From Haematobia irritans (lineage: Eukaryota > Arthropoda > Insecta > Diptera > Muscidae), in NCBI RefSeq assembly GCF_050003625.1, contig NC_134401.1, positions 90,622,852 to 90,686,851 of the forward strand: a stretch of 64,000 bases of DNA, read 5' to 3'. How positions within the stretch are numbered: the stretch's first letter is position 1; every line of letters starts with the position of its first letter. The notes under the pieces were generated by a model. It did no database searches and was not told where the DNA came from. It saw only the letters and a program-made list of their open reading frames with translations. Shown in pieces: positions 37,317 to 48,490 of the stretch. The position numbers were made by a program, and so were the translations under genes.

Positions 37317-37829
37317 ACCTTTAATCATGTTCAAGACATTTAAGAAGCGTCTAGCCAAAATTTCGGGTCGCCACGCCCATTCGTTTAAGCGGTAGAGAAT
37401 GTTGCCTGTGGGCAACTTTGGGCCATTGTGGCAATAAAATTGTTTATTTTGTAATAATAGACGTATTATATACCTTTCATTGGCTTTTATTGGAGTGAAA
37501 TTTCACTCACGCTCAGGAAATATTTGTACTCATGCACGTCATGTGGAATTCACGCACGAACAACGTTTGTGCCACATGCTCCCGCACGATTCACGAAAAT
37601 TTTCATCATTCACGACAAATCCCGTTATTCACGAATATTTTCGGAACACGACAAGTTTCGTGGCTCAGTAAAATTCTCGTAATTCATGAAATTTCTCGTG
37701 ACTCGCGACAATATTCTTCATTCACGAAAATGTTCGTGACACAACAATTAGCATTCACAAAATTCTTGTAATTCACGACATATCTCAGGACTCGCTGCAA
37801 TTACTGATGAGTAATTATGTTACATGTAT

Positions 37830-38952
37830 TTAAATTTGACTCGAACTGGAAAAAATTTGTTAGACTTCTACAAAATCTATAGACCTAAAATTTTAGTTGG
37901 CTAATGCCCAGGGGTGGAACACAATATTAAAAAAAAATGGGAAACATTTAAATCTGTACTAATTTTGAGGCAACTTCGCAAAAGTGTATTTATGATTTAT
38001 CGGTCAATAAATGTGTATTAGAATAATAGACAAATTGGTGTCATGTTTACAAGTTTTAGACTTAGCAGTGGCGATTTAAATGTGGATATTTTTGCCATTT
38101 TTGCCCAAATCGGAAAAAGCTATGTCTAAATCTGAACCGATTTCAACCAAATTTGAAATGCATAGCTACAATGTTAATTTTACTCCCTGTGCAAAATTTC
38201 GCGTAACTCAGATTGCAACTTTGACCTCTGTGGTCATATTACGCAAAATCGGCCGAAAGATATATATGGGAGCTATATCTAAATCTGAACCGATTTCAAT
38301 ATAATTTGGCATACTTGACTATAGTACTAATTGTTCTCCTTGTGCAAAGGTTGAACCAAATTGGGGTAAATCTCTGGCTTCTGGGGCCATATAAGTGCAT
38401 AGTTCTGAACCGATTTCAATAAAATTTGGTGTACTTGACAATAGTACTAAGAAATTAGCAAAATTTCAAGCTAATTAGGATAAAACTCAGGCTTCAGGGG
38501 CCATATATGTGCATATCGGGCGAATGATATGAGAGCTATGTCTAAATCTTAACCGATTTCAATCAAATTTCGTACACTTGACTATGGTACTAATAGCTCT
38601 CCTTGTGCAAAATTTCAAGTATATCAGGGTAAAACTCTGCCTTCTGGGCATATCGGCGAAAGATATATATATGGGAGCTATATCTAAATCTGAACCGATT
38701 TCTTCCAATAGGGTTCTATTCTCCCAAAACAGAAACTTGTGCCAAATTTGAAGTCGATTGGACTAAAACTGCGACCTAGACTTTGATCACAAAAATGTGT
38801 TCACAGACAGACGGACGGACATGGCTATATCGAGTCAGGAGCCCACCCTGAGCATTTTTGCCAAAGACACTATGTCTATCTCATCTCCTTCTGGGTGTTG
38901 CACATATGCACTAACTTATAATACCCGGTTTCACAGTGTGGCGCAGGGTATA
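37830..38952 (+). repeat. F2 array element, copy a
   Basis: It has several units of roughly 150 bp with ATATATGGGAGCTATATCTA, ATCTGAACCGATTTCAA and TGTGCAAAATTTCAA, then ACAGACAGACGGACGGACAT, GGCTATATCGAGTCAGG, GGGTGTTGCACATATGCAC and the end CACAGTGTGGCGCAGGGTAT. The layout parallels F1, but the unit sequence differs. Confidence 0.8.
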
Positions 38953-39125
38953 CAAATTTAGCGATAACTGTAAAAATTCGGGGTCGAAAGGGTTAAAAGA
39001 CAATTTTCTCTTAAAGATATCCTTACTTAATTCTCCGCTTCTTTGGCTCGCAATCAATACCAAAATTATTAGTGCAAATTCAAAAAAAGTGAACTCTCTA
39101 TTTCACTAAAGCCAATTTAACTTTA

Positions 39126-40342
39126 AAGGGTGATACGGTCAAAATTTGGTCAAGGGAAAACGCGTGTAAATCGGTGAAATCGTTTATTTAAAAAATCAAA
39201 TTAAATTTCTTTTTCAAGTTCAATTAGTATAAAATTCAGGAAAAATATTCAGTTAGGCTTTCGCTTTTCCAAATCCGAATTGCTGGGCCTCACGCTTGAC
39301 ACCTGCCATCAGATTTTGTACAGCCACCTTGTCCACCTTCTACGCCGCAGAAAGCCAGTTTGCCTTGAACTGCTGCTCGTCCTTAGCAGTTTTTTTGGTC
39401 TTCTTTAGGTTCCGCTTGACAATAGCCCAGTATTTCTCAATTGGGCGGAGCTCTGGCGTGTTGGGAGGGTTCTTGTCCTTGGGAACCACCTGCACATTGT
39501 TGGTGGCGTACCACTCCATGGCCTTTTTACCGTAATGGCAAGATGCCAAATCCGGCCAAAACAGTAGGGAACAACCGTGTTTCTTCAGGAAAGGCAGCAG
39601 ACCTTTATTCAAACACTCTTTCACGTAAATTTCTTGGTTGACAGTCCCGGAAGCTATGAAAATTCTGCTTTTCAAGCCACAGGTACAGATGGCTTGCCAA
39701 ACCAGATATTTCTTTGCGAACTTTGACAGTTTTATGTGCTTGAAAATATCTGCTACCTTTCCCCTTCCTTTTGCCGTATAAAACTCCTGTCCCGGAAGCT
39801 GCTTGTAGTCGGCTTTGACGTAGGTTTCGTCGTCCATTACCACGCAGTCAAACTTCGTCAGCATCGTCGAGTACAGCCTCCGGGATCGCGCTTTGGCCGT
39901 CGTATATTGTTTATCATCGCGATTTGGAGTCACTACCTTCTTGTAAGTCGATAGTCCGGCTCGTTTTTTGGCTCGATGCACGGTTGTAGACGATACACCC
40001 AGCTTATTTGCGGCATCTCGGAGAGAGAGGTTAGGGTTTCGCTTGAAACTACCGGCAACTCTCTTTGTCGTCTCAGCGGCTTCCGGTTTTCGATTTCCCT
40101 CAGATCCAGACTTCCTGGCTGTCGACAAACGTTCCTCAAACACTTTAATTACACTTGTAACGGTTGATTTGGCAACTTTTAGCGATTTTGCCAGCTCTGA
40201 AGAGTGAATTCCAAAATCAAAATAGGAGCAACATTCTACACACACACACCTTCAAAATGAGGGGTGTTCAGGTTTTTTAAATGCAAAATTGAAAGAAATA
40301 CGTCAAGTTTATATTGACCAAATTTAGACCGTGTCACCCTTT
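39126..40342 (-). mobile_element. Tc1/mariner element with DD37E transposase remnant; empty site present elsewhere
   Basis: The TIRs are AAGGGTGATACGGTCAAAAT and the inverse at the right (TTTAGACCGTGTCACCCTT), with TA at both ends (39,124-39,125 and 40,343-40,344). It is 1,217 bp. The flanks (CCAATTTAACTTTA / TTTTAGTTCATGGAATTATT) occur uninterrupted at about 47,225-47,260, which gives the empty site and confirms the TA duplication. Confidence 0.95.
39253..40250 (-). pseudogene. DD37E Tc1-like transposase pseudogene
   Basis: A long frame covers two helix-turn-helix domains (SSELAKSLKVAKSTVTSVIK and SLRDAANKLGVSSTTVHRA), then the catalytic core: DCVVMDDETYVKAD (first Asp), LLFWPDLASCHYG (second Asp) and PELRPIEKYWAIVK (Glu). 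There are 37 residues between the second Asp and the Glu of PIEKYW. A TAG at 39,342-39,340 interrupts a tail that otherwise stays open for 29 codons (ending FGFGKAKA) to TAA at 39,255-39,253. Upstream, a GT run and an in-frame stop (about 40,254) separate the frame from any ATG, suggesting slippage in (GT)n. The catalytic residues survive, so it is young but inactive. Confidence 0.92.
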
Positions 40343-40791
40343 ATTTTAGTTCATGGAATTATTATGTTTGGAGAAAGTTTACTTTACTCTAATAATTTTT
40401 TGGGTACGTAATCATTCTTTAGTTGAACTTTGTGATCAATCTGTAGTGGAGGGTGCATAAAATTCGGTCTGGCCAAACTTTTATTTATTTACTTGTGTTT
40501 ACCTCGCAGTGGTCTCTAATAGTCTAGTGGCCATATCCTTAATAAACGGCTGTGATTTACCCTGCCCAATATAATGATTTTACTAATCAGTGGCGTTTAC
40601 TGTGGTTAAGGAAAAAGGCAATCAGATTTACTTAACCTTTCCCTAATGATATGCTCTAGAATTCCACCTCATTGCTACTTTTTAATCAAATCTAGAACTA
40701 TTATCGACTTATACCACACCCTTGGTTCTGTCAAATTTCCAACGATATTTACTCTCCAAATGTAAAAGAAAAATATAATGAAAATACTTAC

Positions 40792-40981
40792 TCAAATCAC
40801 CAGCATTTCGTTGATAAGGATCCAATGTCTCCAATTGAGCATCTGTGAAGGTTTGTAATTTTTCATATCCATAATTTAGCAAATCGTGCTTACACTGGTT
40901 AACTGGTATATGTGAGGTTGCTGCTGTCGTCTTACACTGAACACTCACCAATTGGGCAAAATGGGAATACAAATAAGACAT
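40792..40981 (-). CDS. Penultimate coding exon of an unrecognised gene
   Basis: An exon of 190 bp lies between acceptor TTATCTGTTTCAG and a near-perfect donor TTGA|GTAAGT. It encodes 63 residues beginning MSYLYSHFAQLVSVQCKTT, with two cysteines (positions 16 and 30) and ending AQLETLDPYQRNAGDL. The phase-1 end joins in frame to the exon at 29,798, giving GDLIWTSIMRDHHSS across the junction; that phase match is the main reason for linking the two. The first codon is ATG directly after the acceptor, so it could be an internal methionine or an alternative start. I do not recognise the family. Upstream exons are not seen between 41 and 64 kb and may lie beyond the window. Confidence 0.8.
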
Positions 40982-41437
40982 CTGAAACAGATAAGGAAAA
41001 ATGAATACAAGGATCGTTAAAAAATTTTTTTTGGTTATAAAAATTTGAGTTTCCTCAAGATCTCAAGATACACATACACATTTAAATTATTTTGTATGAC
41101 AATAAATTGTTATTTCAAATAAACCATGTTTGTAATGATTGGTTGACAATTTGTATTCGAAATTCGTGCAAAATAAATGTTCCCCGAAACAAAAATTTAC
41201 ATCCATTATGTGTTATTTGTTTTTTTTTTTAGTTTGTGTCTTGAGTCTTTCGTTTGAAATGGAAATTTTGTAGCGATAATCACGAAAGAGCTATAAATCA
41301 AACATATAATACGTATTTACAATTATTACTTGTTCTGAGGAAGGTGGTGATGGGGAAATTGGGGAAAATATTTGTTAATGTATACGATAAGAGATATTCA
41401 AAATTGTATTTCGAGAAGACACAAACCGTTAATATCG
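40982..41437. other. Upstream intron sequence, nothing recognised
   Basis: It follows the acceptor of the 40,981 exon on the minus strand. No repeat family is recognised. Confidence 0.35.
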
Positions 41438-41545
41438 ACGGTGTGTAGACAAACTACAGCGCTGTGAATGAACTTGAGACGTATGTACATGTTTGGTCTA
41501 TGGTCTCACGTCCATTCACAGCGCTGTAGTTTGTCTGCACACCGT
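41438..41545. repeat. 108-bp hairpin with 43-bp arms
   Basis: Arms 41,438-41,480 and 41,503-41,545 pair at 40 of 43 positions (ACGGTGTG-AGACAAACTACA, GCGCTGTGAATG), with a 22-base loop. Confidence 0.9.
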
Positions 41546-41639
41546 AGATGGCACTTTTTCTTCGGCAAGGAAGGAATGATTTTTAATTTGTTTTTGATGT
41601 GTTTTCATTCCTTTCTTCTTTTAAAAACACATTTTTTTT

Positions 41640-41820
41640 CAAAATTTTATTTCAATAGAAAATTTGTTAAAATGTTATTTCTATAGAAAATTTTATTTCT
41701 ATAGAAACTTTTGTCAACAATTTTCTTTTGAACTAAATTTTTTCAAAATTTTAGTTCTATAGAAAATTTTGTTAAAATTTTATTCGTATAGAAAATTTTC
41801 TCAACATTTTATTTCTTATT
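41640..41820 (+). repeat. 29-bp minisatellite block
   Basis: About six imperfect TTTCTATAGAAAATTTTGTC-type units. Confidence 0.8.
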
Positions 41821-41880
41821 TTTCATGTTAGCCTGATACTGAAACAGGCGATTAACGTCCAAATGCATGATAACAAAATT

Positions 41881-42203
41881 TATAATTAGTTATTAATCGA
41901 GCTTTATGGACAAAGTAGATTAAGGAACTTGATCAATAGAACCATTGAAAAGAAAACGCCAGATACAAATCTATACACGCCTAGACTGTACATGTTTCAG
42001 TTCGGGCGAATGAACTTTTCCACAGCCTTTAGTATAGATCTGGCTGGGATAGATAACTCAATTTTGGGCCCTTTATGCTAACTCCTTAGGGAGAAAACAT
42101 TTGGGAATTTTCCTCTTACAAATTGAATCATCTTTACTCCCACTGTGCATCATCTATCATGTAGCTACTTTGTCCATAAAGCTCGATTAATAATTTATTA
42201 TAA
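41881..42203. mobile_element. Inverted-repeat element with ATTAATCGAGCTTTATGGAC arms
   Basis: Arms 41,881-41,918 and 42,166-42,203 are inverted copies. An oppositely oriented partial copy lies at 31,860-32,070 (sharing TGTACAGTCTAGGCGTGTAT, AGATTTGTATCTG). The right arm plus flanking array is repeated again at about 42,285-42,345. Confidence 0.75.
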
Positions 42204-42610
42204 ATTAAGTTAAAATTTTATTTTTATATAAAATTTTCTCAAAATTTTATTTCTATAGAAAATTTTCTCAAAATTGTATTTCATGTAGCTACTTTGTCCA
42301 CAAAGCTCGATTAATAATTAATTATAAATTAAGTTAAAATTTTATTTCTATATAAAATTTTCTCAAAATTTTATTTCTATAGAACATTTTCTCAAAATTT
42401 TATTTGCATAGAAAATATTCTCAAAATTTTATTTGTATAGAAAAATTTCTCAAATTTTGTTTTTATAGAAAACTTTCTTATAATTTTATTACTGTAAAAA
42501 GTTGTGTCAAAAATTTATATCTATAGAAACATTTGTCAAAATTTTAGTCCTATAGAAACTTTTGTCAAAATTTTATCTCTTTAGAAACATTTTTTAAAAT
42601 TTAGAAAGAA
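42200..42610 (+). repeat. 29-bp minisatellite block
   Basis: About a dozen diverged TTTCTATAGAAAATTTTCTC units. Confidence 0.85.
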
Positions 42611-43408
42611 AAATTTTTTTGCCTGTAATTGTAATTTAAACAAGAAGAACTCTTCAATCAATTGACACTCCATAATAGATATCAGTATCGGGCTTCGGTT
42701 GTTCACAAATAATCGAAAAACGTGTCATATTTTGTTAGGCTCAAATGTGTTTGCAATTCGCAAAATAATACAAAAACAAGTTATACGAACAAATTTTGAT
42801 TATTGTTATTAATCTATGACCATTAATTATACAAATTCAAATAAGATGTCGAAAAAAAGCTCACACAGGTATGTATGACATTTTATTCTCCTGTTTTGAT
42901 TTTAAATGAAAGCTTTTTTCTAAATTCAATATATCTTCTATTACTGGTACTTTTCTCCGGAAACCCTGAGAGGTTCACACCAAATTTTCTGCTTGTCTAG
43001 ATGTTGTGATGCAAATGTTGAGTAACCAAATTAATAGCCCAAAAAACAAACTGGTCTTACCGTTGAAGACGTAAAACAGAGATGTGTCATCATTTCATAA
43101 AGATTGGAACTTCTTTGTGAATGTTAGTCAAACGTCAAATATTTTGTTACTTTAAGTGAGGAATCAATGATTTTTGGTAATTTGTGTTTTTTTAATTCCA
43201 TTGACGTCTCTTTATATAAAAAAAAACACCACGGAAGCCTTTATGCCGCTATGCGATATTAGATTGTGCAGATCAATTATTATGCATTTAATAAGACTAC
43301 ACTGAATGAAAAAAAATCTGCTGATAACAGCAAACATTGTTTTAGTTGAAACCGCAGTAGGAAGTTTGCTGCTTTTCCTTATTAACTGAATTTTTATACT
43401 CCCCGCCA
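42611..43408. other. Nothing recognised
   Basis: AT-rich without coding or inverted-repeat signals I can support. Confidence 0.3.
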
Positions 43409-44003
43409 TACACTGAAAAAAATATTGTCATGTCCTTAAAATACGAGTGCGAATTTTGCTAAGTAGAGAAAACGCATTTCTGTAATATAAAATTATTTTT
43501 TCTTATCCAAAGTCGATAAACCTTTCAATGAAGTCGTTTTGTTCTTATAATTAAGTGATTCGACCTAAAAATGGGTATCTTAACATGAAAGAAAATAATG
43601 CTTGACTAAGTTCAACAAGTTGTGAAAAAGTGTTCAAAATTAAAGAAATTGTCTTTAAATATGCATCTTGACAACAAAGCAAACAATCGTTCAATAATAC
43701 GACATGTTTTTCAAAACTTAAACACGTTTTTTACTTGAAACATAGCATAATTTCTGTTTGAAGTCGGGTCCGAATTTATTTAAATTGTTGTTAACGCGTT
43801 TTTAAAGGTCGTGATAAACGCACGCGATAAAATGATTCAATTCGTATCCTCGAATCAAGTATGCAAAACTCAAATTTAAAAGAGAATTGTGTCTTAAATG
43901 GTTCCTTACATCAATTCTCCGCTTCTTTGGCTGGGAATCAATATCCAAATTATTATTGTAACGACAAATTTTTTGGAACCGGGAATGTTTTTTTTTCAGT
44001 GTA
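43409..44003. mobile_element. ACACT-AAAAAA-ended element (595 bp)
   Basis: The ends TACACTGAAAAAAA and TTTTTTTTCAGTGTA are inverted. Internal sequence (GTCGATAAACCTTTCAATGA, AGTGATTCGACCTAAAAATG, TTCTCCGCTTCTTTGGCT) recurs in inverse orientation at 50.4-51.4 kb and partly at 55.66 kb. Confidence 0.65.
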
Positions 44004-44065
44004 GGATGGGGCGTATGCAAACTTTGTTACGCCATTTGTAACACATGGAAATATTGGTCTTAGAC

Positions 44066-45306
44066 CAGTGTTGCCAGGTGATTTTGGAATCTTCCCCCCA
44101 AATCTTAAGTAAAAAACCCCCAAATTGTACCAATTTTTTTTCAAAAACCCATAAAAATTTTTTAGTAATGCAAATAGGTAAAAATGGGCTTCCCAAATTT
44201 GTAAAAATTAATACTATAGTAATGCACATCAAAAATTCAATTTTACAAAAAAAAAAAAAAAAATATCTAAAAATATAATATGTATATCAATTAAAAAATC
44301 AGATAGGAGAAAATAATTCAATGAATAAATGTTTCAATTCACACCCAGCAAACAAATTTGGAAGTTCTTCTAAAGGCATAACATTAAAAGCACTTCCAAA
44401 AATGACTGTTTGGTGCGGTTTTTCATATTTTTAATGGGTTATTTTAACTTGTTTTGTTTCAAATAGATTAAAAACAGGGTAAAAATTAATAAAATGGAAC
44501 AAATTATTCAAATTTTATCGGTAAAAATGATGAATCCAAACGTTTCAGACAAGCTTTAGAATGTATTAGAAATCATAAAAAATAATAAAAATTATTTATT
44601 TGGTAAAATACCACAAAATTTTTTAATGCACATCAAAAACACTGAATTCAGATCACACCCTAAAAATGATTCAAATTCAGTGCAAGGGCTGTTAAAATGG
44701 TGGACATCTGTCCTATGACAAGCCCATGTTAAATTCATCGCTTCTGCGCCAATTTTGCTCCACTTCCGGATCCAAAAAGAACATTTTCACTACTTTTTTG
44801 ACGACGTTTTTTTTTGCTGGGACATTAATTCAAAATCAAATCAACAAAAGTTAAATTCAGTATATGCATTAAAAATGTTTAAATGTGCTCCCTTTGCATT
44901 GTATGATTTGTTGGAAGTAAATAATTTAATCGTTTCACTTGTAAGTGTAAGGAATTTAAGGAATAATGTAAGGAATATTTAACTCTTAAAATGCTTTCAG
45001 TTGTTAAAGTTAAGATACGGTTTCTTAATTTGTTTTTAACCGTGTCGAATATTAGAAATGCCCTTTCAAAGGAAGCACTTGAAAAGAGTAGCGAAAGCTG
45101 TCCTAATGCATACTTGCTTATATCGAGGGATTTGTGCTGATCTCCCTCGTATGTTTTCCGAATTTGGTTGAGAATTGTTTCACTTTATTGGATGTTAAAT
45201 ATTTTTTGCCCCTAAACCCCCAAATAAAAGTTACCCCTAAAAATCCCCCCAAACGGTTAAAAACCCCCTAAATTTGGGGGGGGGAACCCCCAACCTGGCA
45301 ACACTG
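44066..45306 (-). mobile_element. hAT element with transposase C-terminal remnant
   Basis: The ends are CAGTGTTGCCAGGTGAT and ACCTGGCAACACTG, flanked by TCTTAGAC (44,058-44,065) and TCTCAGAC (45,307-45,314), an 8-bp duplication with one mismatch. Homopolymeric C/A tracts (AAAAACCCCC, CCCCTAAA) lie inside both ends. It carries a transposase fragment at about 44,962-45,185. Confidence 0.9.
44962..45185 (-). pseudogene. hAT transposase dimerisation-domain remnant
   Basis: The minus frame reads ISKYALGQLSLLFSSASFER, AFLIFDTVKNKLRNRILTLT, TESILRVKY. This matches the hAT C-terminal (hATC) pattern: small-residue SS-S-ERAFS, then a V-NK-RN-RL motif. No DDE core is visible upstream. Confidence 0.75.
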
Positions 45307-45324
45307 TCTCAGACCCATGAAGTA

Positions 45325-45915
45325 AAGGGTGATTTTTTACGAGTTATAGGAATCATTTTCAAAAAAAAACATAATATTTAGAAAAAAGAATGAAATCCCT
45401 CTTTGAATCGATATTTTAAAAATGAGCCATGGATAAATTCAAGGAGTTGCTTCGCTTGCACGAAAGTGGTCAGTTACCGAATTTGGTTTTCTCTGATGAG
45501 AAGCCATTTCAAATATAAAACAAAAACAAAATGTTCGAGTTTATTTGCCAACAAGTCAAGCTGAAAATTTTACCATCGCTCCTCGCTCGTATTTAACGAC
45601 TCTGGGGTGAAAATAAATGACGAATATTATTGTCCTAAGGTCAATGTTGAAGCCCTGGGCAGACAAACATTTCGGCCGCAAACCATTGACATTCCAACAG
45701 GATTCCGCATCATCGCTTTCAGCATGCTTCAACCAAGAATGGCTTAAAAATTAGGATCCTAGCTTCATTTCTGGCGCATAATGACCACCAAAATCTCCGG
45801 ATCTCAATCCGTTCGATATTTGCGCCTGGGACATATTAGAAATTAAGGTTGACACTACCAAATGCCGATGTGTCGATCATGCTGAAGATTATCCGATCCT
45901 ATAGAACCAATATAA
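45325..45915 (+). mobile_element. Decayed mariner-like element (DD37D spacing)
   Basis: The left end AAGGGTGATTTTTTACGAG follows TA. Fragments of a transposase remain: NLVFSDEKPFQI (first Asp), then after indels FQQDSAS (second Asp), EWLKN, and PPKSPDLNPFDIC (third Asp). There are 37 residues between the last two Asp, with at least three stop codons between. Right end not found. Confidence 0.7.
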
Positions 45916-46132
45916 ATCGATCCCCAGATTTGACTTCCTTAGATAGGTGCATAATTAGATATTATATCGATATAAATCGATCAATAACGAAAGTTTCTTA
46001 TATTAGTATTTAATTTGTCATTTTTAACTAACGTAGGCTCCACAACCTAAGCAATTTGATTGTAGAAGTGAATCTTTAGTTGAAAACCATGGTGGAAGGA
46101 ACATAAGATTCGGCCTTACCGAACTTTCGGCC

Positions 46133-47089
46133 TAGGGTGTCCAAAACCGACACCGGTTAATCGGAAACAATTACACAAACCGAAACGGGATAGTGAAAAT
46201 CGGCATTTTCGAAGGTTAACTGGTTTTTTATATTCCAATGAAATGACCATCTACTTAGTCATATGTTTCTGCCGAAAGTCGAACTTTTTGAGGTACTGGA
46301 GATGAGAAACAAGTGACTACTTACAACACGTTTTCACTAAATAGAATAAAATAATCTTTTACTATGCAGCTCCTTCTCTCTCTCTCGCTCTGCGACGATT
46401 TCGCATTCTCCGATAAAACTGAACAGATAAAAATATGTGATTTGCTCCCAAAAATATTTCCCTCCTCAACGAAATTTTAGTCAAACGAAATTCCGCTTGT
46501 AAAGTCCTTTCTTTGAGAGCAAATAAATCGTAATTTATTATAAGTGAAGAAGTATTTTTGTCTAAAATTTCGCTCCTCAGAAAAGAAAATTTTTCTTTCT
46601 ATATACAATTCACTGAAGACATATAATTTAACATCTACAATCAGTAAAGGAGTATTTTCATAAAAAATAAACAAAACTCACTTGGAAAGGAAGTACCTTT
46701 ACGGAGTTTTTATACAGCATAAATTTATCCTAGGCAAATATTTTCCAAATATCTGTTTTTTTTTTAAATAATGATGTTATATATCCAATATGAGTTAAAA
46801 ATGTCTGTTGGTTTGGCTGTGGCGACGGATTCTTTTTTGATTTATGTCAAACATTTGCCTAGTGTGACCAAAGCATTAGAATATTTAAAAATGTTCGTTT
46901 TATTACAATGAATTGGAAATTATTTGCTTTTATGAAAAATGAGTGTTGTTCATTTTCACTAATTTATATTTTTTGGTTTTAACCGGTTTTGAGCAAAATA
47001 AAAAAAAAACGAAAACCGGCTTTCAAAAATTGGGATTTTCAGATAAACTGAAAACCTACTTTTCAAAAAACCGTTTTTTGGACACCCTC
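46133..47089. mobile_element. hAT element (957 bp) inserted in an F1-type repeat end
   Basis: The ends are TAGGGTGTCCAAAA and TTTTTTGGACACCCTC, flanked by TTTCGGCC (46,125-46,132) and TTTCGGTC (47,090-47,097), one mismatch in 8 bp. Both flanks belong to a reversed F1 head (GATTCGGCCTTACCGAACTT...TATATATTTGTTTT). Subterminal AACCGG/CCGGTT words occur at both sides. No transposase. Confidence 0.85.
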
Positions 47090-47190
47090 TTTCGGTCATA
47101 TATATTTGTTTTGTTTACTTTGGTTTAAAAAACAAGGAATTTTCCACCAAGAAAATTTCATAAAATTTATAAATTTGTGTCGAACTTCGT

Positions 47191-47727
47191 ACACTCAAAA
47201 AAAGTGAACTGTCTATTTCACTAAAGCCAATTTAACTTTATTTTAGTTCATGGAATTATTATGTTTGGAGAAAGTTTCATTTACTCTAATAATTTTTTAT
47301 GCACGTAAGTTAAATTAACTAAAACCGAGGAAAAAATAAACTCAAATGAAGCGTAAAGATTAACTACATTCGTGTCTTCCACAAAATAGTTCAGAATTTC
47401 TTTAAATTTGTAAATTTTACCATAAAAGCGTCCACCATGAACTTTGTATGTCACTAAAGACATTCTTGCAATTTTGAATTCCAAGTTTTTCCTTCAAACT
47501 ACAAAATTTTCTTTAACAAGTGAAAAAAACTTAGTTATGTCTAATAAATTTTCTTGAAAAATATTTACTTATTTTTATTTCGAAAAATATTTACTTATTT
47601 TATGGCATCGGCGTGATGCCAACGTTTGTAATATTGTTTAGTTAAAATTTTCTAAAAATATTCAAATTTTTCTAAAATTAACCGAAAGTTTTCTTCCTGG
47701 TGGGTCCACTGTTTTTTCAGTGTATGG
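47191..47727. mobile_element. ACACT-AAAAAA-ended element (about 537 bp)
   Basis: The ends ACACTCAAAAAAAGTGAAC and the inverse of ACACTGAAAAAACAGTGGAC. It carries the uninterrupted target (TTTAACTTTATTTTAGTTCA) of the DD37E element at 39,126-40,342. Confidence 0.7.
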
Positions 47728-47817
47728 AACCGATTTTTTGTTTTCCGTAGTCCAGTTATTTGGCCAGTGGACAGCTAATACGCCAACGCTACAACATGGA
47801 TATCCGGAGTTATTTAT

Positions 47818-48350
47818 ACACATAAATTTTTTTTCTGATTCAACCACGAAATTAATTGATCCAGTTAACCCTCTAATGCCCAAGCCCGCCTTTAGGGGGC
47901 CTTTTTTAATAAGGACGCTTTTAGTAAAACACACCTTAAGACAACAAAAATGGGCAAAATAAAAAGAAAACTTATTTGAAACTATTCAAGAGGCTTTGCA
48001 GCATATGCTGAATTTCACCGTATACATTTGTCTTGCTTAGTTCTCTTGCTTTTGTGTCGTTAACATTGAATATTTAATCAGCTGGCAAAAAAATTGGGGC
48101 ATTAGAGGGTTAATATTTTAATTTAAATGTCTTCAATCACAGAAATTATAGAATCAATTAAAAAAAATAATTGAAAGTCAATTAAAAAAATAATTGATCC
48201 AATTAAAAAATTAATTGATACTATTAATTTTTGTGATTGATTGTTGTTTCAATTAAAAAATTTGTTTAATCAATGAAATCTTTAATTGAATATTTTTAAA
48301 ACACAATAAAGGCTTTAATTGAAAACATTTTCGTGAAATTATATTAAAAA
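47818..48350. mobile_element. AATT-rich MITE-like element (copy 2), split by a piggyBac MITE
   Basis: The left part TCTGATTCAACCACGAAATT and AATTGATCCAGTTAA matches copy 3 at 53,330-53,370. The right part has CAATTAAAAAAATAATTGAT words. The insert is at 47,869-48,109. Confidence 0.6.
47869..48109. mobile_element. piggyBac-type MITE (241 bp) with TTAA duplication and empty site
   Basis: The ends CCCTCTAATGCCC and GGGCATTAGAGGG are flanked by TTAA (47,865-47,868 and 48,110-48,113). The related element at 53,340 reads GATCCAGTTAATTTTTTAAT without insert. CCC start plus TTAA is diagnostic of piggyBac. Confidence 0.93.
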
Positions 48351-48490
48351 AAAACAAAAAAACAGTGAACTCACATGGACACTAAAGCTAATTAAATGTT
48401 ATTTTAGCTAGTGTAAATTATTATATTTTAGTTAAAGTTCCCACAATATAAGAAAGTGTCCTCCATTTTAATAATTTTTGCTGTATCTTA

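Larger units (their letters stand above)
33637..38995. mobile_element. Possible piggyBac-like element broken up by later insertions
   Basis: TTAA followed by CCCTTTGCCTGTGAGCAAC at the left and CGAAAGGG followed by TTAA at the right would fit piggyBac ends, but only CCCTTT is shared. The word GTTGCCTGTGGGCAAC recurs at 35,530 and 37,400. A plus frame at about 35,640-35,770 is acidic (SDEECGDDVEDVSAVLG). Nested inside are F1 copy b, mariner copy 1 and F2 copy a. Tentative. Confidence 0.3.

Noticed and set aside
39296..40207. Several plus-strand frames across the DD37E element
   Set aside because: Shadows of the transposase on the opposite strand.
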